Assembly: GCA_029876055.1 (NCBI GenBank)
Contig: CM056877.1
Coordinates: 806,001-870,000, forward strand
Length of the DNA: 64,000 nt
From: Madurella fahalii
Lineage: Eukaryota > Ascomycota > Sordariomycetes > Sordariales
Direction of reading: 5' to 3'
This document shows positions 11,606-22,546 of this stretch, piece by piece. Within the stretch, counting starts at the first letter, position 1. Each line of letters begins with the position of its first letter. The notes beneath the pieces are model-generated. The model worked only from the letters and a program-made list of their open reading frames with translations, was not told where the DNA came from and ran no database searches. The position numbers were made by a program, and so were the translations under genes.

Positions 11606-12257
11606 AGAAATAAAACCCCGAAAAAGATACCCATGAAGCAACGAAATGTGTACCATATAATGTACTAAATACAACCACGCATGTACGAGACGTCGAAGAC
11701 CAGGCACTCTGCGGCTGCATAGAGCGGTGTATACTTGGTTGATTGGCCCACGTTCCCGGCTTAGGTCGACGCCGGACCGAAGGAATAAATTCATCTCCAC
11801 TCCCGATGTGTGTAGCCTCGGTTGGTAGCTGCGAGTATTGATTCAGCTGCAACGCTGCACTTTTCGGGCCTGTCGTGGTCTTCCTCTTATCACTCATCTA
11901 TTCTTCTGGTAACAGACCATGGTGTCCGGCCCGGCCGTGTGTGTGACCACAGCCCAAACTAATTGTGCTGCCAGCTGCGAGTCTCACGGGTTGGGGACCG
12001 GTAGTTGTACTATAGAGGACCACGTTGGCGGGTATACGGATGCATGTGTTGGAAAGGGAGGGTTATATATCCGGAGCCACCGGCTCAGCCTGTCTTGGTT
12101 TTGGGTCAATTCAATGCTCCGCAGTTACTGGCAAGCACGGGTGCAGAGGTCAAATGTTGCCGTCAGCGAACACCGCGCTTGTTTCCATAACCGCCTAGGG
12201 CTACTGTCCGCCAAATCAGATATCGGGCAAAGTTGCGAAACACGCCTCTTTGGCAGA

Positions 12258-12278
12258 CGATCTGCGATCTGCGATCTG
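12258..12278. repeat. 7-bp tandem repeat (CGATCTG x3)
   Basis: Three perfect contiguous copies of CGATCTG lie upstream of the AA9 gene. Its significance is unknown. Confidence 0.8.
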
Positions 12279-12792
12279 TCGTAAACCTGACATGCAGGGG
12301 CTCCGAACCATCGGTAGCGTCACACGAGCCTAGTAGAGTGAATTATCCACTCCGACGCAAGCAAGGGGGAGAGAACAGCTCAGCCTCAAACTGTTGTGCA
12401 GAATGTAAAGCGAGGATGGATCGATATTCACCAGTTCCTGCGGTTTTGACCTTTGGAACATCCCACATTCCAATAAAGCAGATGAAGGGCCCCGAGGGAG
12501 CCACTAACGAGGATATGTTCAGTCAGGGGCGGAGCTCTATGGGACTTGAGGCTCGGTTTTTTTCGTTTCATGGTGTTGACTCTCTCTGGCAGTAGCTTCA
12601 CCGATTGGGAGATTCTTTGCTCGCGCCGCTTGCTCTTTAAGATGAGAGAGACCCCCTTCACGACGGTGTTAGTCCCCACCTCGGGTCGTAGAACTCACCT
12701 GTTCTCTTCTCCTCGGGAACAGACCTGAACGTCATGCAGATGTTCTACCCGATTTATTTTACGACACTTCACCGGCCGTTCTTTTCGATCGT

Positions 12793-12801
12793 CTATATAT
12801 T
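12793..12801 (+). promoter_or_regulatory. TATA-like element of the AA9 gene
   Basis: CTATATATT lies about 170 bp before the AA9 start codon and is followed by a pyrimidine-rich leader. Inducible secreted-enzyme genes in fungi often have a TATA box, but the transcription start is not known here. Confidence 0.4.
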
Positions 12802-12971
12802 CTATCATGCTCTGGCTTTCTTTGTCGACTTAGATCCTTCATTCCTTTCCTACTTTTCATCGACAGCGACCAATACTTTCTTTTGCGTCTTATCTCTTCA
12901 ACATTCTCACTCTCTGGACGCAAGTCGCTTGCCAATTTTCACGTAGCCAGCCTTTACAGACTACGAGCAAG

Positions 12972-14326
12972 ATGCGCTCCCTCGTTCTCTTCGCTCTCGG
13001 TCTAGCGACCGCCTTTCCTTCGTTGTCGACAGCCCATACCGTGTTCACCACTCTTTTCGTCAACGATGTCAACCAAGGCGACGGTACCTGTGTTCGCATG
13101 TCCAAGGTTGGGAGCATCTGTACCAGCCCCATTGCTGGTCTCGATAGCCCGGACATGGCCTGCGGTAGGGTTTTCTCACCATTCCTGTCAACGATGTTAA
13201 GCTAACACATCATGGTCCAGGTCGAGACGGCCAACACGCCGTGGCATTTACCTGCCCAGCCGCGGCCGGGGACAAGTTAACCTTTGAGTTCCGTGCCTGG
13301 GCCGACGCCTCCCAGCCCGGAGTTATCGACAACTCCCATCTTGGTTCAGCCGCCATCTACCTCAAGCCTGTCTCTAACATGACCACCGACTCGGCCGCTG
13401 GCCATGGCTGGTTCAAGGTCTACGCCGAGGGCTACGACGAGAACACCGGAAAGTGGGCTACGGAGAAACTCAACAACAATCACGGCTTCCTGAGCATCAA
13501 CCTCCCCTCGGGACTGTCCACAGGCTACTACCTTGCCCGCACCGAGATTCTCACACTCCAAAACGTATCTCAGGGCGGTTACGTCGACCCGCAATTCTAC
13601 GTCAACTGCGCCCAGCTCTTCATCGACGGCTCGTCCGCCAGTGACGCCCTTACCGTCCCCAAGGACAGGGAGGTCTCCATCCCAGGCCACGTCGCCGCCG
13701 CCCACCCAGGCCTGACCTTCAACATCTACCAAGACGATCCCCTGACAACCCATTACGAGGTGGTCGGGCCAGCCGTATTCTTCCCCACCACCACCGCAAA
13801 CACCAAACTCCACCACCAGCAAAAGCAGCAGCAGCCCGCCCAGGCTGAAGGCCTCGTCCCGCCAACCTGCCTCGTCAAGAACGCCAACTGGTGCGCCTTG
13901 CCGCCGCCGCGCTATACCGACGAAGCCGGCTGCTGGGCGTCGTCGGCCGACTGCTTCCGGCAAGCGGGGGAATGCTACGTGAGCGCGCCGCCGACGGGCA
14001 GCCGGGGCTGCCGCGTGTGGGAGCGGGACATGTGCGGGCCCATCCAGCGGGGGTGCGGGTCCGGGGCGTGGCAGGGCCCGCCGGCCGAGGCGGCTACCGG
14101 CGTGGAGGCGGCGGCGGTGGATGCGCCGGTGCCGGGGGCCGGGGAGATTCCGGGGGCGGCGAATGCCGGCGTCTCTGGGGCAGCGGGGGAAGGAGGTGGA
14201 GAGGAAGGTGGCGCGGGTTCCCGGTCTAAGGTAGTGGTGGTGGTGCCGTCGGCTCCTGGGACTGTGACTGCGACTTCCAGGGCTTGGAAGAGGTCTCGCC
14301 GTGAGCGGCGGCGGAGGCTGGTCTGA
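12972..14326 (+). CDS. secreted AA9 lytic polysaccharide monooxygenase with C-terminal Cys-rich module
   Basis: Two exons, 12972-13164 and 13221-14326, giving 432 residues. A 21-residue signal peptide ends ..SLSTA, and the mature protein begins with His, the N-terminal copper ligand of AA9 enzymes. The second histidine-brace ligand is in DNSHLGS, and the axial Gln/Tyr region is DPQFYVNCAQL. The usual second-sphere His of the LLRHE motif appears as Thr (LARTE), a variant I believe occurs in some AA9 subgroups. After the catalytic domain comes a Gln-rich linker and a module with eight cysteines (about residues 279-345). This may be related to the X282-type extensions of some AA9 proteins, though I am not sure. 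A Gly/Ala/Glu-rich stretch follows, ending in a very basic tail (RRERRRRLV) that is odd for a secreted enzyme. The substrate (cellulose or hemicellulose) cannot be told. Confidence 0.92.
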
Positions 14327-14926
14327 CTTGGTGCTGGTTTCTTGAGGTGGTCCGTTAGAGCGGCATGGGATTGATAGCGGCGGTAGCTCTGATTAGAGAC
14401 TTTGCGAGGCACGGCCTTGAAACGTAGGTTTCAGTTGTCTGGCCAAGGGCCTGTCTCCTCTTATTAGGCTGCCTTTACTTCTAGTTGTATTATTACCGCG
14501 TATCTCGCGTTCTAAGGACGTCATTAGATACAGCTCTTACTTACTATATGGTATAGGTAGGTGTTAGACAATTGATGGGAATGAAAAGTGTAAAACATCC
14601 ACCCAAATACGCGCATGGCCGAAAGCAACCTTTGTGAATGGCTCCGTTTCTACTGAAGTTACGGAGAACACCCCCCTCGATTAACACTACAACACTCGTA
14701 TTCGGGGCTCCTGAGCCATATTAAGCTATTATTTACCACAAAGCTTGGTAGTAGTTGGTCTCGGAGAACCATCAAACTTGGTTTTCAATGGACAGGCGGC
14801 TCCTCGCCACGTGCCCCGTTATGCAACCAAACCTCAGATTTCCGACCGTAAATCCCAGCAGCTCTGGATGATGGCAATTTTGGTGAACCAGACGCTTAGA
14901 ATCCCCATCAAGAATATACACCCAGA
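14327..14926. other. convergent intergenic region
   Basis: This stretch lies between the AA9 stop and the helicase stop. It is locally AT-richer (about 14455-14560) than the flanks, and I see no exon or element. Confidence 0.5.
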
Positions 14927-17900
14927 TCAAGCAAGCAACTTTAAGACATCCGCCATCCTCGTTTCTGTCTTCTTCTGGTTGGCCGACTTCTCTTGGAACG
15001 CCTTGTTCACAAGCTCTCTCTTCTCCGCCTGGATATCGAGCACACGCTCCTCGACGGTGCCCTCCATCACCAAACGCCATACGGTTGTGGGCCGGGTTTG
15101 ACCAAGCCGGTGGACGCGGTCAACAGCTTGGTCTTCGATAGCTGGGGCCCACCAGCTGTCAGCCAATACGACGGTGTCGGCCGAGACGAGATTCAAGCCG
15201 ACGCTGCACACGCTCAGGCTGGCTAGCATAATGCGTGTGTTGGGGTCGTGATCAAGAGCTTGGATAGCCGCATCACGCTGTGCCGTGTTCATGCTCCCGT
15301 CGATACGGGTGTACGTGTATCCTACTGCATCTAACTGACGCTGGATCACGGTCAAGAATGACGTCCATTGAGAGAAGATAATCACCTTGGAGCGATCATT
15401 CTTCAGCGTAGCCTGAAGGATCTTGAGAAGCGCTTCCGTCTTGGAACTCTTTGTCTCTGTGTCGAGCTCCGCCTCTTCCTCCTCGGCCGAGTGTTCGGGT
15501 GCAGGCTCGACCAGCTTGTCGTCCGATAGCTCGGCACGGCACATGGGGCACTTGTGCTGTATTTCGATCACCTTGGAGATACAGGCACGGCAGAAGACGT
15601 GCTTGCAATGTGTGATCACCGGGCCGGTCACTGGCTCCATGCAAACAGGGCAGTCTTCCTGGCTCTCTATGACCAGTTGGAGCGCCTGTTGCAAGAGGAC
15701 CCTGTTCTTGGGGTTGAGCGGGACAACACCTTGCTCTTCGAGAAGTTTCAAAAGGTCTGTGATGCGGTCTTTGCACAAGGTCCAATGGTTGCATCTACTC
15801 TTGTTAGTAGGCCGGAATCTGAGAGGGAGACATGCCACGTACGTTTGACGAAGGCGGAGGAGCCTCTCAAGGACGCCTTGAAATCGACCCTTCTGGCCCG
15901 TCTTGGACCGACGTTGAAACTCTTCCAGAGCACCTTGAGCCTCGGAACTGTGAAACGGTTGGCAATGGTCGCATTAGCCGGGAGGAATGGTCTTACAGCA
16001 AAGCCTCGTATTTCTTCTTCTCGTCGGGCCAAAACGTGATGCGATGGATGTACTCGGTCTTAGGTGGAAGCTTGAGGTCAACAAACTTCATATCCTTCCT
16101 GCGGCGGAGACATAGATCCTTCATAAGGGACTGCAAGAGGGCTTCGGCGCGTGGTTCCCCCATAGCTAGCGGTCTCGTGATGACTGTGTTGAAGATATCG
16201 GGCTGCTCGATGCCACCAGTGATCCGTAGGAACTTGAGAAGCGAGTGAAGGTCCCGGATGCTGTTGATGCTGAAACATCCGTGTCAGCGGAGTTCGAGGT
16301 TAGACACGGCTATGACTTACATTGGTGTCCCTGTCAGAACCCATCTCGACTGCGCGTTCAACTTACAGGCAGCCTCAGCCGCCTTGGTTTTAGCGTTACG
16401 GATCGTGTGACCTTCGTCTAGAACGACACGGCGCCATTGAACCTTGGGCAGCGCACCGCCGTTCGCTTCGCTACTCAAGGTTCCGTAGCTTGTAATAACG
16501 ACTCCGTAATCCTTTAATGACTCGGCGGCACTCTGTCGAGAGGCACCATGGTAAATCAGCACCTTCGGCGCGTGTTCCTCAGATACGTGTCGCCGGATCT
16601 GTTGCTCCCAATTACTCATGACGCCAACTGGAGCGACGATGAGTGTACTCCCTGGGCCACCAGTCATGATCAGACTGATGACTTGAAGGGTCTTGCCCAG
16701 ACCCATATCATCGGCAAGAATGCCGCCGGAGAGAAGACCAGGAGGCGACGCAACGGTGATGTTGGTGGCCATATTGAGATACCTGCCTCTTGCATCGCGC
16801 TTCCAGAGTTGAACAGAATCGGGAGAACCTGGCTCAGGGAAAGCAGGGCTCTCCTTCGCCGTCAACCAAGCAAGACCTTGGAGCTGATACGGCAGCAGTG
16901 TAGCTCGCAGGGTATCTGGTTGGTCCGCTTCGGGCATCTTGGATAGATGGTCTTCGTCCATGGCCAAGGTTTGGACAATATCCCCGCCGCCACGGAAGTT
17001 CACGGTTTGGCTGATTTGGGCCAATTGCTCTAGTGATATCTCTGGCTCACCGGCTGTGAACCCGGCAGTACCCCTGCCGCTCTTCAAACCCGTAGCTTTC
17101 CGCGGCTGGTCCTTCTCCTTCCGGGTCTGCTTGAGTTGAGCAGCACTCATCAGCCTGTCTTTCTTCAGGCGTTCTTCCAGATTACGGCGGCCAAGCGCAT
17201 TGGATGTTCCGTAGATATATATACGGACGGGCCATTCATAAAAGCCCTTTTCGCCGATCAGTACGGCTTCGATGGTGATGTCACCGCTGTCCTGCAATGC
17301 GTGAGTATTCGGGAAGCGATCTCGTTCCTGTCTCAGGACTTACAATGTAGCCGGCAAGCTTCGCGGCTACCGTTCTTGGGATGTGCCCGATCTGGTGTCC
17401 CAGGACATTGTCCACTCGAATTGCATTGGAATCGTACTGAGGGACAGCGGATCAGCTGCTGGCAAGCGCTAGGACCAGAACGCATGTCTTGACTTACCGG
17501 ATTGGAGGGTTCTCTCCTACAAACAACCACTTCACCCGCGGTAGCCATGCCGTTGTAATATCTTACACCCACGATCTTGCCCTCTGTCCGCCGTCAGCCT
17601 CGGCACGACATATAGATACACGGACCCATGCATACCCATTGACCCGTACAGTTCGTGCGCAGGGCCGTCGTCGCTCTGCGTCAAGTCCTGGGTGGAAGGC
17701 TCCTCATCATCATAGGCAGGCGTCTGCCACGTCAACCGCTGGATTGCATCAGGGGAGGCCTGCACGGTAGCTGAGCTCGAGGGCAGATGGGAGGCGGCAA
17801 TGGAAGACGGTTGGCTGGACCCGTGAGCAGATGGCTGTGAGCTGTGCGATGAGGACGGATAGCGCGCTGATTTGGCCGGCCGGGCACTCCCAGCGTCGTC

Positions 17901-17948
17901 CGCACCCAAGCCGGCCGCCGCACGGGATCGTTTAGCCTGACGCGGCAT
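14927..17948 (-). CDS. HIRAN-SNF2-RING helicase / E3 ligase (HLTF/RAD5 class)
   Basis: Seven exons: 17948-17636, 17583-17498, 17436-17344, 17291-16321, 16269-15997, 15947-15843 and 15794-14927, giving 902 residues. A Ser/Ala-rich N-terminus precedes a HIRAN domain (about 104-195; KIVGVRYYNGMA, EPSNPYDSNAIRV, GHIPRTVAAKLAGYI). The SNF2 ATPase core has Walker A DDMGLGKT (about 358-365), motif II DEGH (about 456-459) and TGTPI. A C3HC4 RING (about 662-699; CPVCMEPV..CKHVFCRAC..CPMC) sits between the two helicase lobes. The second lobe has FSQWTSFL, ASLSVCSVGLNL and DRVHRLGQTRPTTVWRL. This order is that of human HLTF and yeast Rad5, which polyubiquitinate PCNA and remodel stalled forks. The protein is shorter than Rad5 at its N-terminus and closer to SMARCA3/HLTF-like fungal proteins. 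Which paralog it is remains unresolved. Confidence 0.93.
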
Positions 17949-18407
17949 GGTATTGTACAGTGGATACACGCTGCGGTTTGCAACAATGGCAGCGGAATGA
18001 GATGGAAACAAAATGTAGACGTGGAAGATATGGAAACGAGATCTAATGGTGAATTGTTAAACGTAGAACAGGAAGCATTCCAGTGGAGAGAGTCCGCGGC
18101 GAATCGGCGCTGGCAGGAGGGACTTAGGGAAGGCTTGGTCGGGCCCGAGGAACCGGCACCCGATCTTAAAAGGGAAAGAACGCGAAGATCCCTGCCACAG
18201 TGATGCGTGGACATGTGACATTTATTTGGTACAGCTACCGTCGCACGTTTCATTGCCCCACAGTTTGTTGCTTCTTTCCTCCTTTACCACGACACATTAA
18301 TAAGTACAAAAACGGCACATTACAATAAGCTACGCATAGAAGAATCCTTCGGCTGCCATCACAATCTCCCCACAACCCCTGACATTCGTATTTTCCTAGG
18401 CACCTCA
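17949..18407. other. intergenic between tandem minus-strand genes
   Basis: This stretch holds the helicase promoter and 5' UTR on one side and the 3' UTR of the DUF3659 gene on the other. Nothing else was seen. Confidence 0.5.
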
Positions 18408-21079
18408 TCAGCCACCCAACACACCGCCCAGCAAGCCTCCCTTCTTCTTGCCACTCTTGAGGCTTTGACTAAACGAGCCAAGGCCCAAGCTCTCGAGCAC
18501 ACGGTTCAAGCCCAATGTCCCAAGCAGCCCATCAACGAGCCCACCCAGTCCAAGCCCACTCAGCTAGACACGGCTGTTAGCATTGGATCAACAACAGTAC
18601 CAGAGTGCCAGACGGAACTTACCAATCTGCCCACGAGATTCAGCACGCCAGTCAACAGCAAGCCGACGGCAGCCAAGATCTGGAACAATGGCTCGTTGAG
18701 CAGTCCCCAAAGCGGGTTCAGCTCCTTCTTCGCATGCGGCATGTCCTCGAGCTTGCGCTTGGCATTGTCGATGCACTGCGTCACGTCGCCAGTGAGGTCC
18801 TTGAGGACCTCGGCGAGGTGGTACTCCTCGGGAGTGGCCTCGCGCGCTGCCGTCTTGTGCTTGGCATTGGCCGAGATCCTGCCGTCGGGATCCAGGCCCT
18901 TGATGATGCCCTTGGCTTCGGTGAGGATGCGGCCGCCCTCCTCGATCAGAGGCCGGACCTCTTTGACAAGCTGCTCCTCGTCGCGCTCATCTTCGGGTGT
19001 GCGCTCGGCTTTGTCGATTTTCTAGTGCGGTGTCAGTGATCGCTACTACGCTCCCATGAACCGACTGCTAAGCTGACGAACCTCTGTGATCATCTTGCAA
19101 ATGGGGCGGATCTTGTCAAGGCACTGCTCGATGCAAACAGCCATCTGGATGGCGAGCTTCCTGTCTTGCTCTGCCTGCTCCCGCTTCTCCTTTTCCTCAG
19201 GAGACTCCTCAGGCTCCTTGGGGATGTCCTCGATAAGGTTGCAGTGGCCGATGACGTTGCCCTTGTAATCGACGACGTCTCCGTCGTCATCAATCTCCTT
19301 TCCGCTGCATTTCTGCAAGTCGCCAGAGGTGAGTTTGCCGATGACGTTACCATCCTCGTCGACGACGTTGCCCTCGCGGTTGACGCGGCGGCCACACATG
19401 GGGTTCTTCTTCCTCTCCACAACCTCGGGCTCCCAGCGCTCCGCTTTCCCGACCGTATTACCGTTCTTGTCCAGGACGTCGCCGTCTTCATCCACTGCAC
19501 GACCAAACAGGATCTTGGCATCTCCGCTGACCAGTCTACCGACGATGTCTCCGGCAGGCGTGACAACGGTGCCGTCCTTGGCAACTGTGCAGCCCTCAAG
19601 CTCAGCAAACGGGCCCTCCTTCAGCCCCTCGCGCTCGCCTTCGGGGACGAGTTCGGCCTTGCCCAGAATGTCGCCGCTCTCGCTGAGGATATTTCCGTTC
19701 TTGTCGCACATACGGCCAACCATCCTCTTTACATCGCCCTCGACGACCCTGCCGAATATGACGCCGCTCTTATCAACCACATTTCCCGCCTTGTTCACTC
19801 GCTTGCCAGCAAGGATAGACTTGTCCACCTCGAGCTCAGGCTCCGGCTCCGGCTCCGGCTCCGGCTCCCATCTGACAGCCTTGCCGATGACATTCCCGCC
19901 CTTGTCCAGGATATCACCATCCGCGTCCACCGACTTGCCGCGCAACACGGTCACATTCCCCTCGACAACCTTCCCGATCTGCTCTCCGTTCGAGACTACC
20001 ATGCCGTCCTTGTCGACAACGGCGTCGGGGAAGCTCTCGAATGGGGACGGTTCCTTAAGCATCTCATCGCGTTCGCTGTCCGAGATGACCTCGGCCTTGC
20101 CGACTACCTTGCCGTCGGAGCTCCAAATATCACCCTTCTCGTCGACCTTTTTGCCGATAAGATGCTGCAGGATGCCTTGGGTCACGCGGCCGACGACTTG
20201 GCCGTCTTGGTTGACGATGTTGCCGCCTTTGTTGACAGTGCCGTTTTTGAGGATGGAGAAGTCGCGTTCCTCCGCCGCAGCCTCGGGCTCGGGCTCGGCT
20301 TTCTCGGATTCAGTCTTTGTCTGCTCTTGTTGTGTCTCGGTCGGTTCGTCCTGACGGAGAACTCCGGGCTTCTCCTCGCCCTCTGGAATCTCCGACTGGT
20401 GCCGATCTTCGGTCTGCACGTCAGCGGAAGGCGTCTCCTTCTGCTTCATCTCTGAGACAGAAGCCAGGTGGTCCCTGCCGGCTTTGAGGAAGGCGTCTCG
20501 CGCGTCGTTTGTAGGCTGGTTCTCAGAGGCCTGGTCAAAAGCCTGCTTGGCCTTCTCGGTAAGTGTCGTGGTGGTAGTGGTGGTGCCATGCTCGGCCTCG
20601 ACGGGGGCTGTAACCATCTCCTCGTCATCTCCTTTCTCAGTCTCTGTCTCTGTCTCATGTTCGTCGTCTTGCTGCTTCTTGTCGTGCGTCTGTTCCACGT
20701 CATAGACATGGTCGGTCTCCTTAGCCTTTTCCTTGGGCTCCGCCTCCTTGGCATCGACGTCCTTCATCTTGGTGCCTGGGACGGTCGTAGTGTCGTCTTT
20801 CATCTGGATTGGTGCCTCCTCTTCCTCTTCCCCGCCGTCCTCGGCCTTCCGCTGCGCATTGCGCTCCTTGTGCGTGTATTCGCCGCTCTGTTGCGAAATG
20901 TTCTCAGAGCCAACGCCGCCCTCCGGTTTGGCCTCTCGGCCGATGTCGCCAATGTCCTTGGGCAGAGGGGGCTGCGAGCGCGGGGTCGCGAGGTCGCGGT
21001 CCTCGGCTGTCTCCTTGTCCCCTTTGCTGTGGGGCCAAGAGCCCGGCGGGAAGACTTTCTTGGCGACACCGCTCATCAT
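18408..21079 (-). CDS. DUF3659 / LEA-like repeat protein with C-terminal hydrophobic segment
   Basis: Three exons, 21079-19082, 19021-18623 and 18563-18408, giving 850 residues. The first 280 residues are charged and disordered (Lys/Glu/Thr-rich). Five repeats of about 60-65 residues follow. Each pairs G(K/R)xVNxxGNVVDxxGxxxGxxxxGD with GxxxDxxGDxxDxxGxxxGKA, the pattern of the fungal DUF3659 family, often annotated as LEA domain protein. EP-dipeptide runs separate some repeats. The C-terminal third is helical and ends in a hydrophobic segment (about residues 777-799) and a Gly/Leu-rich tail, which could anchor it in a membrane. The first intron has a GTTCGT donor. The function is unknown; desiccation or stress protection is inferred only from the LEA label. 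Three CRE-like sites lie about 280-330 bp upstream. Translation may start at the first or second of two adjacent ATGs. Confidence 0.85.
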
Positions 21080-22546
21080 GGATAGTATGGATTTGCAAAT
21101 GGTGTACGGTATCTGGCTAGTGCCGGTTCAAAATGAAGCTTTGAAGTTTTGTTTCTCTTCTACAATCAAGAGGCTGTCTGCAGATCTGCTGGCGCCCAGG
21201 TCCAGGGTAATGCCAATCTCTAGTTCGCTGATTGCGTTTTCAAGTCTTTTAATGGTTCGTCCCCTTTTATGCCTCCCCCGTCATACTCCTTCTTGTGAAG
21301 CATGAACTGGATTCGAGCTCCCCTCTGGTTCAAGCCTCCCATAGCTATCTTGTCCGTCCTTGGACGTCATTGTCGCCTTACAGGTTACGTCACGGAGTAG
21401 TGACGTGATGCCCATTGGGTGACGGAGGAGACAAGGATGGAAGTTGGCGGCAACGCGTTGTGCAGAGTCTAGACTCTGTGATGCTGTTAATGCGATAACT
21501 GGTCTAGGCCCCCGCACCCCTTTTTCTGTTGGTTGCCACAGCGCGGGACGGGATGACTTCACTCTGCGCCACGTCCCTCCAATGATAGAGCATGGGGCGG
21601 GAAAAAGGTAGGGAGGCTGCCTCAGCCACTTACACTCCTACGGGATTTTGCACGTGTTGGAGACGTATGAGCACATATCGAAGTTAATTTCTCCGATTGT
21701 GCGCGATCCTCTGACGGAGAGGTGTTGTGGCTGTGGCGCGCGCGTACGTAGAACTAACTCATAGTTTTGTAAGTAGGATATGGGGGAAAGAACTCTGGAT
21801 TAGTCAGGTGGGACTTTCCGTGAAGCTATTACGTTCTACATGGGACGGGGAGTTGGGATCTGAGATCGCAGATGTAGTGTAGAATCGGCCGAGTTGCGGA
21901 GTGTGGGTACAGATTCAGCTGGGCCAGAAGAACTGCGCATAACGGTTTGGTAAGGGTACGCCTAGTAGCCGTCACCGCTAGGGCTTGCTCCGTTTCAAAA
22001 TCTATGTGAGTGTGAGCGTCCTCATGTGTCGACGGTGGGTATAGCGTAGCTGTTCCCACCTCTCACCTACTGTTGACTAGGAAGACTGATGGGGCCAGAG
22101 GGGCTCGGGGAATGGGTGTGGTTTCAAGCTTCGACGTCATACTGGACCCTCCTTAGCCGTTAGCTTGTTGTTGGCCCTCTTTGAATCGCCAAAAAAACCT
22201 GCTTTGGGCTCACCGTTTCCTCACTCCTACTAGGGGACACGCACTCGGCACACCCCCTCCCCCCTTAGCTTTTGTCAATCATACTGGGATGTTGTGTGCT
22301 GCAAAATAGGTATCTCTGATTCCGTCCCCATTACCCATCCAAGAGTTAGATGCCGTCAACGCAGTCTCCAATTCTATCCTAAGTACATGCATACAAGGCC
22401 ACCCATGTCCTCGGAACTCTAGTGCAGGCTTTATCCCTTCTGCCTCAACTTCTGGCACCGACTTATCAACTGCCCGTTGCAATGTAATAATACAGAGCGC
22501 ATTATCATGGCTCTATTCAGCGTTATTTCACCACCTCGTGTACGAG
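21080..22546. other. intergenic, promoter of the first DUF3659 gene
   Basis: No exon was seen over 1.4 kb. It contains a cluster of CRE-like sites (21362-21408) and a further TGACGTC-type half site near 22132. Confidence 0.5.
21362..21408 (-). promoter_or_regulatory. cluster of three CRE-like bZIP sites
   Basis: On the plus strand, GGACGTCA (21362-21369), TTACGTCA (21385-21392) and TGACGTGA (21401-21408) each match the ATF/CREB octamer TGACGTCA at 7 of 8 positions. The last two form an inverted repeat, ACGTCAC-6 nt-GTGACGT. They lie 283-330 bp before the DUF3659 start codon. Binding by an Atf1-type bZIP factor is inference. Confidence 0.5.

Larger units (their letters stand above)
11606..12971. 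other. intergenic, HSP10 3' end and AA9 promoter
   Basis: No gene was seen. Within 900 bp of the AA9 start there are two matches to the CRE1 consensus SYGGRG (12529-12534, and inverted at 12674-12679). A TATA-like TCTATATATT lies near 12793-12801, about 170 bp upstream. SYGGRG is short and expected by chance, so carbon repression is only plausible. A 7-bp direct repeat, CGATCTG three times, lies at 12258-12278. Confidence 0.45.

Noticed and set aside
12529..12679. CRE1 carbon-repression sites of the AA9 gene as a firm call
   Set aside because: SYGGRG matches are expected by chance every few hundred bases. They were noted in the intergenic entry but not listed as features.
14440..14720. AT-richer stretch as a possible RIP-degraded transposon remnant
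   Set aside because: It is too short, has no recognisable protein remnant or terminal repeat, and could be ordinary 3' flanking sequence.
19082..21069. Long open frames on the plus strand opposite the DUF3659 gene
   Set aside because: They mirror the repeats and third-position bias of the minus-strand gene, with no domain of their own.
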